Below, piece by piece: positions 23,640 through 34,881 of a stretch of 64,000 nucleotides of DNA. This DNA is from Oreohelix idahoensis (lineage: Eukaryota > Mollusca > Gastropoda > Stylommatophora > Oreohelicidae), in the NCBI GenBank assembly GCA_024509875.1, contig JAMPIV010014851.1:1-64000 (forward strand). Direction: 5' to 3'. Position numbers and translations under genes: made by a program. Within the stretch, counting starts at the first letter, position 1. Every line of letters begins with the position of its first letter. The notes under the pieces were generated by a model that did not search any database, was not told where the DNA came from, and saw nothing but the letters and a program-made list of their open reading frames with translations.

Positions 23640-24320
23640 ACTGATCATGTTGGGGGTGATGCTATTGGAGCACTGATGGATCTGTAATCTGTGGTGAGAA
23701 ATCGGGGTGGGGGTTCTACGCTAGAGTAAAGGGCAGAATCATCGCTGAACATAGCGACGCTTACATAACAACAACAGTCAGCATGAGAATGGAGGTAGAA
23801 CCAGCTACTGCAACCTTAAGGTGGTTGTCTGAGACTCCATTAACAAGGGTAGTTATTGTGTCAGACTAACAATCCATGCTTCAGAAGGTCCAAAGTGAAT
23901 GGCTTCGACATGAATGGAAAACCTCCATAGAGAGCTGGAATCTTCAGGAACTGGTGTGGATCTATTGCCCTGGTCATGCAGGAGTTTGCAGTAATGAAAG
24001 AGCTGATAGACTAGCTTCACCCATAGCAAGTGCACTGAATATGGATAAATGGAGAGATACTCAGGGCAATTAATGATCACCTGTTAGAGAAGACACTGCA
24101 TTCGATGAACCATCAAGGTTAAGATTACTGGAAATTGACATTAAACTTAAGACCAGCAGGGATGGACGAATGAAAGGATGCATCCGGCGTGTAGGCAACC
24201 AACGCGCAACAGGAACAATTAGCATTCACACCCTCAATATTTGCTGAGGAAGACTGAGCACCTAAGGGTTTGTCCAGAGTGCAGTGACGTCGATTGTGAT
24301 TCAAAATAACAATAGCAAGT
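23640..24320 (+). pseudogene. C-terminal RNase H domain and 3' end of an I-like LINE
   Basis: Reading the plus strand in shifting frames gives an RNase H domain: a TDGS near 23.67 kb, then SMRMEVEPATATLRWL (the catalytic Glu region), VVIVSD, and after a frameshift WIYCPGHAGVCSNERADRLA near 23.96-24.03 kb. This domain order is typical of I-clade LINEs, where RNase H follows RT. The 3' end carries the ATTTGCTGAGG tail also seen at 10.44-10.55 kb. RT itself is not present, so only the 3' end remains. Confidence 0.8.
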
Positions 24321-25265
24321 GGCAGATGCCTTACAAACTGCATCAGAAATCTTAATGACAGAAGAAAGCTCAAACAGACAAGTAGCACTCTTCATAGATG
24401 CGCGCACGGCTGTTTGTGCCTTATGCCCGAGCGATCTTTTAGTTTCGGTGACCGGAATTCTGACACCGGGTATAAAATTTTCATATGCACCGTAAAAAAC
24501 TACTGAGGGTTTTGGCGGGAAGATCAGCTGATGTGTGTGTAAAATCAGTAAAATATAAATCATTACACACTCGTTCTTGATAAACACAGCGCAAAAATTC
24601 TTTGTGCACTATAACTTTGTTCTGTGTTCTATTTTTGATTGCATTTTTATTTGTTTGAAATTAGTTTTGACGGAGTTACAAACTTTTGAAAACAGCGTCA
24701 TCATTTGAGGAAATTCATAAAATAAGTAATCTTTTTATTAATTTAATATCTAAAAATTGGCCCATTCGTTTGAATTTATAATTATAAAGACTTCTCGAAG
24801 GGAAGATAAAGATTATTTCCACATACTTTTTTTTTTTTTTGGTTTCATATCTTGAGAATGTGTGGTAGTCAGTTTTGTGAGTTTGGCATTACAAGAACAA
24901 GCATATTGTCACCAGATTTTATAACATTTAAATCACTGTAAACGCATTCCTGATACTCGCAAATCTTAAATAAGGTTGTAAAAAAATAACTTTTTGTAAA
25001 GCACCATCTGTTTTTGCATTTTCATTCATTTATAATGATATTTAGCTGCGTATATAAGCGTCAGAAAACATGTAAAGCTATAGATAGATTACTTCCACAA
25101 TACTTTGATCTATCTTTCAAGTCTTGATAATCTTGTATTTATAATATGAATGTCTTTTTTTTTAATTGTGTGTGAGATAGGACTGTTCCATTAGTGTTCT
25201 TTGGTAGACAATCCTGTGCACACGACGGCTGCCAAAGAATTCTAAGTAACTGTTTGTATATCTTC
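24321..25265. other. Gene-free stretch
   Basis: No motif recognised. The last 200 bases could hold upstream sequence of the next gene, but no promoter signal is convincing. Confidence 0.5.
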
Positions 25266-25269
25266 TTTC

Positions 25270-26710
25270 ATTCAAAGTTACAATGCAGGTTGTAAATTTA
25301 GAGAAACCAAATTCTAAATCTAATACCATCCATTTATCAATGGCTAGAGTCAGAGATACATATGATAATTTAGAAATATTTATGAATGGCATGAAAGCTC
25401 AGATAGAGTCACTAAAAGATTTAGAGTTGGATGGTAAAAAAGTTGCTGTTTTCTTATTCGGGGATTATGACTTTTTGATGAAAATGTTGGGTTTGTCTGG
25501 ATCTCAAGGAATATACCCACGTCTGTGGTGTCTCCAGCAAAACAAGGAAATAAAGACATCCAGAGAGCATACAACTTGCAAACCAAGAAGTTTGGCAATG
25601 TTGATAAGAGATTACAATAGATATATGAAATATGGGAAAGGGAATAAAAGGCAAGTGGCACGTTACCATAATTGTTTACACAAACCAATGTTAGAGATTG
25701 AAATTGAAAATGTAGCTCCTCCTTACCTTCATATTTTATTAGGCATTGTTTTGAAACACCACAGACTTCTAGAACAGGTAGCCGATACAATAGACGCAAA
25801 GATATTTGAGAACCCACAAGAGATACATGCAAACATTAGTACTATTAAGAACTTGAAGAGATTTGGTTGGAACTGGAAACAGGCAGAAGAATTAGAAGCT
25901 AAAATTGAATTTTTTCAGGTAGGTATTGAACTTTGTGAGGATAAGGAGGAGACAGTTTTAAAGTTAAACTTGAAAATGCACAAGATGCGCTGGCCAAACT
26001 TCAGTTTCAAGATCTGTGTGCTAGGTCTGGTCCAGTTTGCTCACACTTGGACAAGGTACTCATTTCATCTCAACCCGTAACCCGACATGGGTCGTAGGGG
26101 TGCCATGGTGGAAGCATCAGCAGAGAGGGTCCTCCACTGCTCTCTACAAGGTAGTAGCCAAACACAAAATCATACCACAGGCTTATCATAGCAGAGCATT
26201 CATAGGGAATCACTGCCACAGATATCTCGCACAAAAAGTTTATAAAGATCTTACAAGAGCAATCATTACACAAACACTAAAAATTACAGACAAGATATAA
26301 CTAACATAGCTTTTATTGCCCAAGAACATTTCAACTCACTGAAAGAAGCATTTGAGAAAGTACACAACAAAATATCACACAGTAAACCAATTAGTAAAGA
26401 ATCAGTAACTACATTAAAAGAGACTTATATGTCTTTGTTCAGAAAGCTATTCCCCAGTAAGACAATTACTAAACAGCATATATTAGAAAAACATTGCGCA
26501 GACTGGATCAGAACTCATGGCTTTAGAATGGGCATGCATGGAGTGCAAGGAGGAGAATTTGTACATTCCAATTTTCCAAAATTGAAAGACGCGCCAGCGA
26601 TATTAAAAATATAACTTCACAATTAAAATTTATAATGGAAACTCATTTGTTACAAATTTCTCCATCTGTGAATGTACAGATTCATCTTATAAAAAAAAGG
26701 AAGTGTGAAT
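25270..26710 (+). pseudogene. Transposon-like 'GDY...EQG' family protein, broken
   Basis: A 265-codon frame (25283-26080) contains VNLEKPNSKSNT, KVAVFLFGDYDFLMKMLG, a LWC, and HNCLHKPMLEIEIENVAPPY followed by LHILLGIVLKHHRLLEQ. A second frame ending near 26614 carries KTITKQHILEKHCADWI and MGMHGVQGGEFVHSNFPKL. The last frame ends with LKFIMETHLLQISPSV. I recognise this order (GDYxFL, then PxxLHxxLGI, then xGxQGxExxHxxF) from large families of multicopy uncharacterised proteins in invertebrate genomes, probably transposon-borne, but cannot name the family. Between 26.08 and 26.34 kb the reading is interrupted by stops and frameshifts. The start of the protein (before VNLEKP) is missing. No terminal repeats were found. 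Confidence 0.6.
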
Positions 26711-27430
26711 GATAATTGAGCGAAATTTTGGGGCTAGAGCAAATTATGGCAGTTGTTGCGTGAGAGTGACAGAATTAACAGAGTGTGGAAATCATTTAAT
26801 AGATGTATTTATTAAATACACCTATTTATCTATTAAATTGAACATTTCGTTTTACTCATGACCATACTCATTTTTACATGACCATCGTGATGTATGATTG
26901 AGATAATTGTTAGCTCTCATGTTTTGGGGACAATTGGGTGTGTTATTTTAAGGTAATAAATGTGGACTTGCAATTTAATGTTTCAATAATTAATGTTTGA
27001 CGCATGAAACCAAAACAAAACTTTGATATTCATTTTCTGCAGGTTTTCTACTTTTGATTTCTGTAATTTGTTATGCATGTTGATTGTGACCGTTTTAGTG
27101 TAAATTGCATTAGAAACAAACCATAACAAAATATTAAAAAAACGTAAATTTTACACTATTTCAGACTATTATATCTTCTGTTCTAATTGTGATAAAATAT
27201 TTGTTCTTGTTCTAACATTTACTCTAACATTTCTAGTCTAGCTTTACGCAAAATTAAAGCCGGTATTTATAATAATAAAGTAGCCTAAAAACATTAATTA
27301 AGCCATATCAAAAGTAAACACCGCCACATTTTTCCCCCTTAGGAAGTTGACCACGTGACCTCTGTCACGACAGCTATAAATAGCGCGGTCAAGGAAAACT
27401 AAAAGATCGCTGGCAAACAGCCGTGCACGG
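26711..27430. other. AT-rich gene-free stretch
   Basis: Nothing supported between the broken GDY-family gene and the next LINE fragment. Confidence 0.5.
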
Positions 27431-28085
27431 TCAGTAATTTCAACACTGAAGAATCAGAATAACGCAGACCTGGATGACCTAAGGATAACACTTCACAAAA
27501 ATGTCAGCAATTCAAAAGAGTTGTATTACAGTGGATTTCATCTCTGCAACATTCAATGAAGATGCTAACAGACTGGCAAAGGAAAGGGAAAAGCTACCTC
27601 AACTTGACACAAACGAACGAACGAACGAACGAACTTTATTTTCGTAGGGTAAAGAATTGGGCACACAGGCCCGTCTAACAAGCAAAGCTTATGAAGAGGC
27701 CAAGAGTTTGTATCAAGTGCAGATAGAGGAGCACGTGGGAAGCAGAGCATACAGGACACCACAAAAATGATGCACATTACCAGCTCAGCAGAAGTGAACA
27801 AGTGGTATTTTCAGACTTCGCACAGGTCACAACACATTGGGACACAATCTATTCAACAAGTTAAAGATAGGAACTACTTATGAGTGTAACTATGGCACCA
27901 ATAAAATGGCTACTGAACATCTACTTCACAGGTGCCCAACTTATGAGGAACAGAGAAAGCGCATGTGATAATCACCAGTACCAATCCTGGAAAAACTCTA
28001 TGGAGATGTCAACAGCGTCAAACTGACCACTGCTTTCTTTGAACATATTCAAGTTGGCGTCTGTGGGGTAACGAAGAAGAAGAAG
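27430..28085 (+). pseudogene. I-like LINE: end of RNase H and C-terminal zinc motif
   Basis: The 3' end of an RNase H-bearing LINE, in several frames. It begins with VVLQWIS, then EDANRLAKEREKLPQ (end of RNase H), is interrupted by a SINE-like tail, and resumes with a phrase HNTLGHNLFNKLKIGTT, ECNYGTNKMATEHLL and HRCPTYEEQRKRM (the usual C-terminal Cys/His motif). It closes with FFEHIQVGVCGV and a GAAGAAGAAGAAG tail at about 28070-28086, a frequent 3' end in this group. Multiple stops and frameshifts make it a relic. Confidence 0.8.
27606..27690 (-). mobile_element. SINE-like tail inserted antisense in the LINE
   Basis: On the minus strand this reads AGACGGGCCTGTGTGCCCAA, then TTCTTTACCCTACG, AAAATAAAG and four GTTC units. 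It matches the plus-strand tail at 36.10-36.19 kb closely and interrupts the LINE protein just after AKEREKLPQ. Confidence 0.65.
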
Positions 28086-28315
28086 TGAAAACGGACATGT
28101 AATAGTCACGTTCTTGTCCATCTCTCAAAGCTGTGTTCCAACGTATAACGTTGTCTTTTTCTTATTGGTTTATCTTCCTTCTACTTAGTTAATGTATGAC
28201 CAACTTATCTGATCTATCTTAATTTGATCTCGTTCATTAAATTCACTTTTGATTCTTAGCTTCTGTAGTACTTCTTTACTTGTTTTCTTCTCTTTCCTCA
28301 GGATACGCCCCAATC

Positions 28316-28333
28316 ATATATATATATATATAT
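28316..28333. repeat. Short (TA)n run
   Basis: Eighteen bases of AT repeats at the 3' limit of the next LINE fragment. Confidence 0.8.
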
Positions 28334-28765
28334 GTATGTAAATCTCTCTTGAAAGAGTTTTCTAAGTACTCGAAATTATATGCCCTGCCTATTATGCCTA
28401 TTTTTTAATCTTGTGTAGGGCACCTTCTCTCCAGCATTCATCGTAAATTCTTGCCACATCTACGAAAATTGCTACTGTTTTTTCATTCTTTTTAAATCCT
28501 ATTTTAACTTTATGTTCTAGTTTAAGTAGTTAATCTACTGTGCCATGGTGGCTTCTAAATCCTGCTTGTGTTGTGCTACGTAAGCTGTACTTTTCTAAAT
28601 GAAATTTTATTCTGTTGTTAACTATGGTATCCAAATGTTCCCTAGGGGTCATGTTAGTGATATTGGTCTGTATGAGATGACATCATGTGCGTCCTTATCT
28701 GGTTTCAGTAAAGGGATTACCACTGCCACCTTCCATGCTTGTGGAATCTTTCCTGTGTGCCAGGT

Positions 28766-28910
28766 TGTGTTGAATATGGATACCATGAGTCTGTGAGTCG
28801 AGTGTTGAATATAGATACCATGAGTCTGTGAGTCGAGTGTTGAATATGGATACCATGAGTCTGTGAGTCGAGTGTTGAATATGGATACCATGAGTCTGTG
28901 AGTCGAGTGT
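28766..28910. repeat. 35-base minisatellite, four copies
   Basis: Four near-identical units of GTTGAATATGGATACCATGA plus GTCTGTGAGTCGAGT in tandem (one base differs in the second unit). The first unit overlaps the minus-strand RT codons that read MVSIFNTTWHTG, so the array grew out of LINE coding sequence. The unit is not a multiple of three. Confidence 0.9.
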
Positions 28911-29171
28911 TGAACGTTAAACTCTCTTTTTGAATTTCATAGCTTACAATGTCTTGCCCTGAGGTGGTGTTACATTTTCCTTGTTCTTCTCTATCTTCTC
29001 TATTGTGATACATGCAATTATATAGTTTGCATCTTGTATATCATATTAACTTTCCTTAAATTCCTTTAATATTATTTTTTGCTTATTTATTTCGGACTTG
29101 CCTAGACTGTCTTTAGCAATAACTTGATAAAACTATTTAACCAATACATTTGCTTTTTGTTTGTCTGTCTC

Positions 29172-29229
<58 letters not shown>
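29172..29229. repeat. (CT)n microsatellite inside a LINE frame
   Basis: CT run of about 56 bases. On the minus strand it encodes alternating Arg-Glu in frame with the flanking LINE protein. Confidence 0.95.
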
Positions 29230-29232
<3 letters not shown>

Positions 29233-29440
29233 ATTTTAATTGTTGGAATAAGATCTTTTTTGGTATTGCCACCTTTAATTACTTTCAATGTTCTCCATAC
29301 TTCCCCTAACTGTGTTTTGCTGTTTACAGTTTGCAAAACGTTTTCCAGTTAATTTCTTTAGCCCTTAGAACAGTTTTATTAGCTTCATTTCTTACTTTCT
29401 TATAATTTGTGACAGTATTGCCTCCCCTGCTTTGCAATAA

Positions 29441-30365
29441 TGGTCCAACAGTGGCCAAAATGCAAGAGTATCTAATATGGGCTTCAAATGTATCTACCTT
29501 CGCACAAGATTACTCTTGGAAGAGATGTTGATAGAAGGGTGATGCCACTTCTATTACAAAGGGAGTCTTCACAAGATATTCAGAATAAGCTAAAACAATA
29601 CTGCTTTGGCTGAGTATGTTAACTCTGTAGTTCTACCGACGCTTTTGTGAAGGATGTAAGGACTTATTAACCAGCTCGTTTAAGCCCCCACCCCTGATTT
29701 ACTCAGTGGAATGATATTATTTTAGTATAGCTCTGTTTATAGTGTGGGTAGTAATTTGACTCAGACAAACATGAAGTAACTTTAAAATGATTAAATCGAA
29801 GTTAGATTCGTAATATTACAAATAATAAAATTGAATAATCACTTTAGGTTTTAACAGCCGGAAAATAATTTGAATAGTTATGGATCAAGAAAAGTTATCG
29901 TCACAGTCTTTAAGGAATGTTAGATGTTTCAAGAAATTCAAGTGGCAGCATATAATTGAACTTAGCTGCCAATGACGGTTCTGCTCCTTCTTATGGGTTA
30001 GTTCTTTTCACTCTGCTCAAGCTCGTCTCTGATCAAGGTTGTTGCGGGTAGCTCTTTTCCCAGAAACGTCAACGAAAGTCTACCTCGTGCGTCCTTCGTC
30101 TTAAAGCTTAGGCCACGGTTCACTTCCTGTTCCAGAGATAGTACTTTCTGCTGGTACCACCAATAACTATGGCAAAAGAATAGAACGAAACGCTCTTCTG
30201 AGTAGGCGTTTTCCACTCATAATTATGGGTTGCTATCTTCCGATACCACCATCCCAATTACTCAGACTTTACCCTGGATGAGAATTAAATGTAATCTCTC
30301 GGGAGAAAACTTTCTTTACATTTAAATATAATTGCTATCATAGTTACTTTATATTTAAATGCCAT
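29441..30365. other. Gene-free stretch
   Basis: No known domain. A minus-strand frame of about 70 codons at 30.0-30.2 kb has no recognisable motif and I did not call it. Confidence 0.5.
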
Positions 30366-30369
30366 CATA

Positions 30370-31985
30370 ACTGCAACTAGATTGGTACATTTTGATCCAA
30401 CCCTGCCCATTATACTTGCTACATATGCATCTTCATATGGAATAGGAGCATTATTATCACATCGTTACCAAGATGGTTCTGAGACACCAATAGCTTTTGC
30501 TTCAAAGACCATGAGCGAAGCAGAACAAACATAGCCAAATTGAAAAGGAAGGTTTGTCAATAATTTTTGGAGTATGGAAATTTCACTAGTATCTCTATGG
30601 CCTGACAAAACACTTTGAATGAAGGCAGATCACCAGCCTCTTTTGTCTATTTTCTGGCCTGATCACAAAATGCCTGTGTTATCCATGCAGCGATTGCAGC
30701 GATGGGCCATTCTATTTATGTCATACAACTTTGGCATCAAACATAGGCCAACAACGAAACATGCTAATGCTGACGCGCTGTCAAGATTACCTATTGGACC
30801 AGATCCTGCATTTGACAAGTCTGAAGCATCATGCTTTAATGTCAGCATGGGAAATGATTTGGTAGAATGTGAAACTACTAAAGATAAGATACTTAATAAA
30901 GTCAAACATTTTGTGCTCAGCTGCTGTCCAGAATCATTTTATCACCGTATTTTTATAGGTGCCTTAATTTATCGATTCACAAAAGAATAAAACAACTGGC
31001 TCGAAGACATTGTTGGTGGCCCACCAATAACAAGGATATACAATCTTTACCAGTAAACTATAATGCATGCAGAGCAAACCAGAGTAATCCTCATCAACAT
31101 TATCAATCATGGCTAATAACTGAACGTCCGTGGAAGAGAATCCACATCGATTTCGCAGGTCCTTTTATGGATGAACAATGGCTTGTAGTTGTCAATGCAT
31201 ATTCTAAATATCCATATATTGTTGCGATAAATTCCTTAACAACTGAGGCAACAATAAAAACTCTAACTAAGATCTTCCTTCTCGACGTTTTTCCTGGGAC
31301 AATTGTTTTAGATAATGGAACACAGTTTACTTCGAACAAGTTTCAACAAGTCTGTTCACTACATGGAATTGAGCATCTAATGACGGCTGCATTTTATCCA
31401 GTTTCAAACGGAAATGCAGAACGCTTTGTTCGCACTTTCAAAACCTCAATGGCAAAGATTTGCTGGGGAGGGAAGACACGACTTCGAACTCAAGATGAAC
31501 TACTGTTCGCCTACCGGACAACATCAATTCTTTGACTGGCAAGTCCCCTGCCGAGTTGTTACATGGCCGTCAGCCAAGAACGCAATTGTCATTGCTAATG
31601 CCTCAGCAAGAACGAAGAAGTACAACAGCTTATGTTAAAGACTCAAGATTCAGAATTGGATACTTTGTGTGGGTAAGTAACTACTCCTCAAGAGGTGATC
31701 CTTGGACGCATGGTCGTATCATAAGAACTATCGGTCGCATGATGAACACAGTTCATCTGAGTAACAACATTAATGTACGGAAGCATCAGAACCAATTAAG
31801 ACCGGAAAGTCTCATGAAGATCAGACCATGCTCCGACGATAGCTATGATGATGTTTTACTCCACAAAGCCATCATGGATCAAGTTACCAAGGCAGCACCT
31901 AATCTACAGCTTGACGCTCCAGAGCCTATTACAGAAGACAGAAGTGTGGTAACTGTTGCAGTACCTACACAAAGATCTTAAAGAC
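30370..31985 (+). pseudogene. Ty3/gypsy pol: RNase H and integrase, ordinary order
   Basis: Remnant of a gypsy-type polyprotein. RNase H comes first: ATYASSYGIGALLS, PIAFASKTMSEAEQ, then KADHQPLLSIF and HANADALSRLP (30.6-30.8 kb). Integrase follows: WKRIHIDFAGPF, VDAYSK-like VNAYSKYPYIV, VLDNGTQFTSNKF and YPVSNGNAERFVRTFK, giving the D, D and E of the catalytic core. Then comes a tail with SPAELLHGRQPRTQL and HLSNNINVRKHQNQLRP. The HHCC end of integrase is not preserved as an open frame. Frameshifts lie near 30.52 and 31.53 kb. RT, protease and gag are missing. Here RNase H precedes integrase, unlike the two elements at 42-57 kb. Confidence 0.85.
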
Positions 31986-32650
<665 letters not shown>

Positions 32651-32651
<1 letters not shown>

Positions 32652-33318
32652 GTGATAGGGTGGGCGAGATGATGATGATGATGATGTTGTGATTGTGATA
32701 TCACTCTCTTGTCACACTCGCACCGACCCGAACAACAATAAAACTCTTGATTCTAGAGGCAGGGGCTATATTTATTTTTACAGCCCATTCAGTGACAAAG
32801 CAAACATTAAACAAATAAACTAGCGAACATCACAAAACCCAACAAAACAAAACAAAACAAAACACCCAACAGTGCCCGATGCTAATATGTCATGTCTTTG
32901 TTCCCCTTCTACCGACACAGGGCTAGCCTAACTTCGTATCTCTCTCGTCTTGTTTGTTATCTCTTCTGGACTGATACTTCTCAAATGTCGCTGCTGGCCT
33001 TCGTAAGCTTTATATAGACTGTTAAGCCAAAACACTCAACTTAGTCCGCGCGCGCCGTAATCGCGCTACTTAAATAACACTCGCGATATATTGCTTTAGG
33101 AATAGCGAAAACACAAATAAAACCTACAGCTATTATCAAATAACACAATTCTACACCACAACTATATGTAGGCTTTATTGTGGCCTAATAACATATCTTC
33201 TACTTCATCAATCTTGAATAATTTACATCCAAGCATGCTTCGCGCACATCGAAAATATGGGCGATAAATCTGCCTAGAAACAGGTAGGGGCGGGTGTCTC
33301 CTTTTCGGCCCCATCACA
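32651..33318 (-). repeat. 3' LTR (minus-strand sense)
   Basis: 668 bases, starting TGTGATAGGG and ending CCCCATCACA on the plus strand. It contains a minus-strand TATATAAA at 33009-33016 and AATAAA at 32771-32776, matching those of the other LTR. Confidence 0.95.
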
Positions 33319-33333
33319 CATCTCCCTCCTGAT
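33319..33333 (-). other. Polypurine tract
   Basis: On the minus strand the 15 bases before the 3' LTR read TCAGGAGGGAGATG, a purine-rich stretch in the expected place for plus-strand priming. Confidence 0.6.
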
Positions 33334-33357
33334 TTTGTTGTCGTCCCGACAACATCA

Positions 33358-34881
33358 CTACCTCCGACACTTCTGTCGAAATCTCTTAGATCGTTGGTGC
33401 CGCGTTTGATTATTTCTCAGCGGCGATGTTTTGGGCTCAGATTCTGTATTCGGTACAAGTTGGCTGGAGACACTCTTGGTCGTCATGTCTCCAGTTGTAC
33501 GTTGCCGGGCTGTCAGTTGCTGTGGTCTTGAAGACTCGCTCACCGGTGCCGCGTCACTGCCTGCCCGTGACATCTGCCTGTCAGTGCTTGTAGCTGTCGA
33601 ATCTGTAGGGGGATTGCTCCTGACGTGCTTGACACTCGTTTTGTGTGGACGGTGGCTAACATTCCCCACTATCTGCTTTTGATGTGTCTCCTCCTCTGAA
33701 CCTTGACTTGCACTCCCTCCTCTCTGCTTAAGACGAGTTTCCTCCCCTAACCGACTACCAATCTTCTCGGCGCCCTTAGGGTGACAGTTGTCACGGTCAT
33801 CTCTTGGCTTGCACCCGGAAGGAAACCTGGTTGTGGTAGCACGTCTCGGGAAAGAGCTCTTTGAGGGACAGGCGGCTATCAAATGTTCAGTTGACTTGCA
33901 ATGAAAACATCTCTTCGGAAGCGGGCCTTGAGGGCACTTGGCTGCCATGTGGTCTGACAAGTCTCCACAATTGTAGCATCTTATCTTTCTGGGCTTCCTC
34001 TGTGCCATGGGTCGCTTTCTGCTGCCCTTACACTCTTGACCGCCAATGCCGCATACATAAATTGCTTCCATGCCCTAGGCCGATGGTTTGCTGTCAAACT
34101 CTACTCTCTCATTTCTCGCCAGACTCCGGAATCCCTTTCTGAAGATCTTGGTCTGATGTACAAATACATCAATACCTCCATCATCTGGCGTGATGAATCC
34201 CCATCCCCTGCGGACACTGTACCACTTGCAAACTCCTTTTCGCCTTGTCGGTGCAGCTGCACTGGTCGGTACTGTCAGCTCACTGCTTTCGTTAACAACA
34301 GCTCGACTCTCACATACCAGAACATGCACCTCCTCGTCGTGCTTTGGCTGTTCCCGCGGACACACCTCCTTGTCTTGCGTTGGCTGTTCCCGCGGCTGGC
34401 ATGGTGCTCTCTTTCTCTGCACCTCCTCTTGTGCTGGCGAACTGGACTCTGACATCTGTGCTATCTGGGACTTTAGGAAGGATAATTCTGCCCTGAGTGC
34501 CTCCTCCTCCTTCTTAACTTCTGCACTTGCTATCTGGACCCGTGTCTCAGGCTTTTTACTTCCACCATAAACAGCATATTCCCAAGGGAAATTCCTGTTC
34601 ACCTCACTGACTTGTGGTTGCTCGCTGTAGGCTTTTTTGACAATTTCCAGTAACTGCTCAGGGCTGGCCTTGGCTCCGCCATGTATCCGTAATTCTCTAG
34701 ATACCAATTTCGTAACGTTGTTCCATATCATGTCTAACTTGTCTTCTGCACAAAAAGGCGCCACCTTCCACGCGGCTTCCACATCTCCCACAAACTCTTG
34801 CCAAGTTGGCCTCCCCTCTCCGCTAAATAACCTTATCTCTGGCTCCTCCACGTACAGTACCTTCATATGCGCATTAGCCAT
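33358..34881 (-). CDS. Gag fused to a LIN28-like cold-shock domain and two CCHC knuckles, with an in-frame TAG
   Basis: A 507-codon minus-strand frame from the first ATG (34881) to the TAA at 33358, broken only by TAG at 34075-34077. Residues about 20-90 look like a gypsy/PNMA-type Gag capsid start ([20 protein letters not shown]). A short predicted coil follows at about 121-143, then a charged linker. Residues about 215-265 form a cold-shock domain with [15 protein letters not shown] (RNP1) and DVFVHQ (RNP2), then GFRSL and VEF. After the TAG come [18 protein letters not shown]...H...C and [18 protein letters not shown]28 has the same order, the same GFRSL phrase and a very similar linker between the domains. 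LIN28 is a cytoplasmic RNA-binding protein that recognises let-7 precursors. Here the module probably binds the element's own RNA in place of a nucleocapsid. The first knuckle is CX2CX5HX4C, one residue longer than usual. The tail is Ser/Arg-rich and ends very basic. Confidence 0.88.
33868..33978 (-). other. Tandem CCHC zinc knuckles of the LIN28-like module
   Basis: Knuckle 1 is [15 protein letters not shown] and knuckle 2 is [14 protein letters not shown], separated by PQGPLPKR. The short Pro-rich spacer with a basic end is what LIN28 uses. Ordinary retroviral nucleocapsid knuckles lack this spacer. Confidence 0.85.
34087..34239 (-). other. Cold-shock domain of the LIN28-like module
   Basis: About 51 residues with the two RNA-binding strands WGFI and VFVHQ. 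The loop after RNP1 (TPDDGGID) is shorter than in vertebrate LIN28 and resembles invertebrate or Y-box forms, but the downstream [14 protein letters not shown] is LIN28-like. Confidence 0.88.

Larger units (their letters stand above)
28380..29440 (-). pseudogene. I-like LINE reverse transcriptase fragment with two internal repeat expansions
   Basis: Reading the minus strand from 29440, pieces of an I-clade RT region appear in order: VLRAKEINWKTFCK, then WRTLKVIKGGNTKKDLIPT, an in-frame Arg-Glu repeat from a microsatellite, TDKQKANVLVK, KCNTTSGQDIVSYEIQKE, a minisatellite, TWHTGKIPQAWKVAVVIPLL, ISYRPISLT, and finally KNEKTVAIFVDVARIYD near 28.45 kb. These cover the region before RT and RT motifs up to A. 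The catalytic YADD/FADD part is missing because homology stops near 28.38 kb. Frames change several times. It is convergent with the plus-strand LINE end at 28.07 kb. Confidence 0.8.

Noticed and set aside
28766..28910. Possible CRISPR-like array (four 35-base units)
   Set aside because: The units are contiguous with no spacers, and the setting is a eukaryotic LINE. It is a minisatellite.
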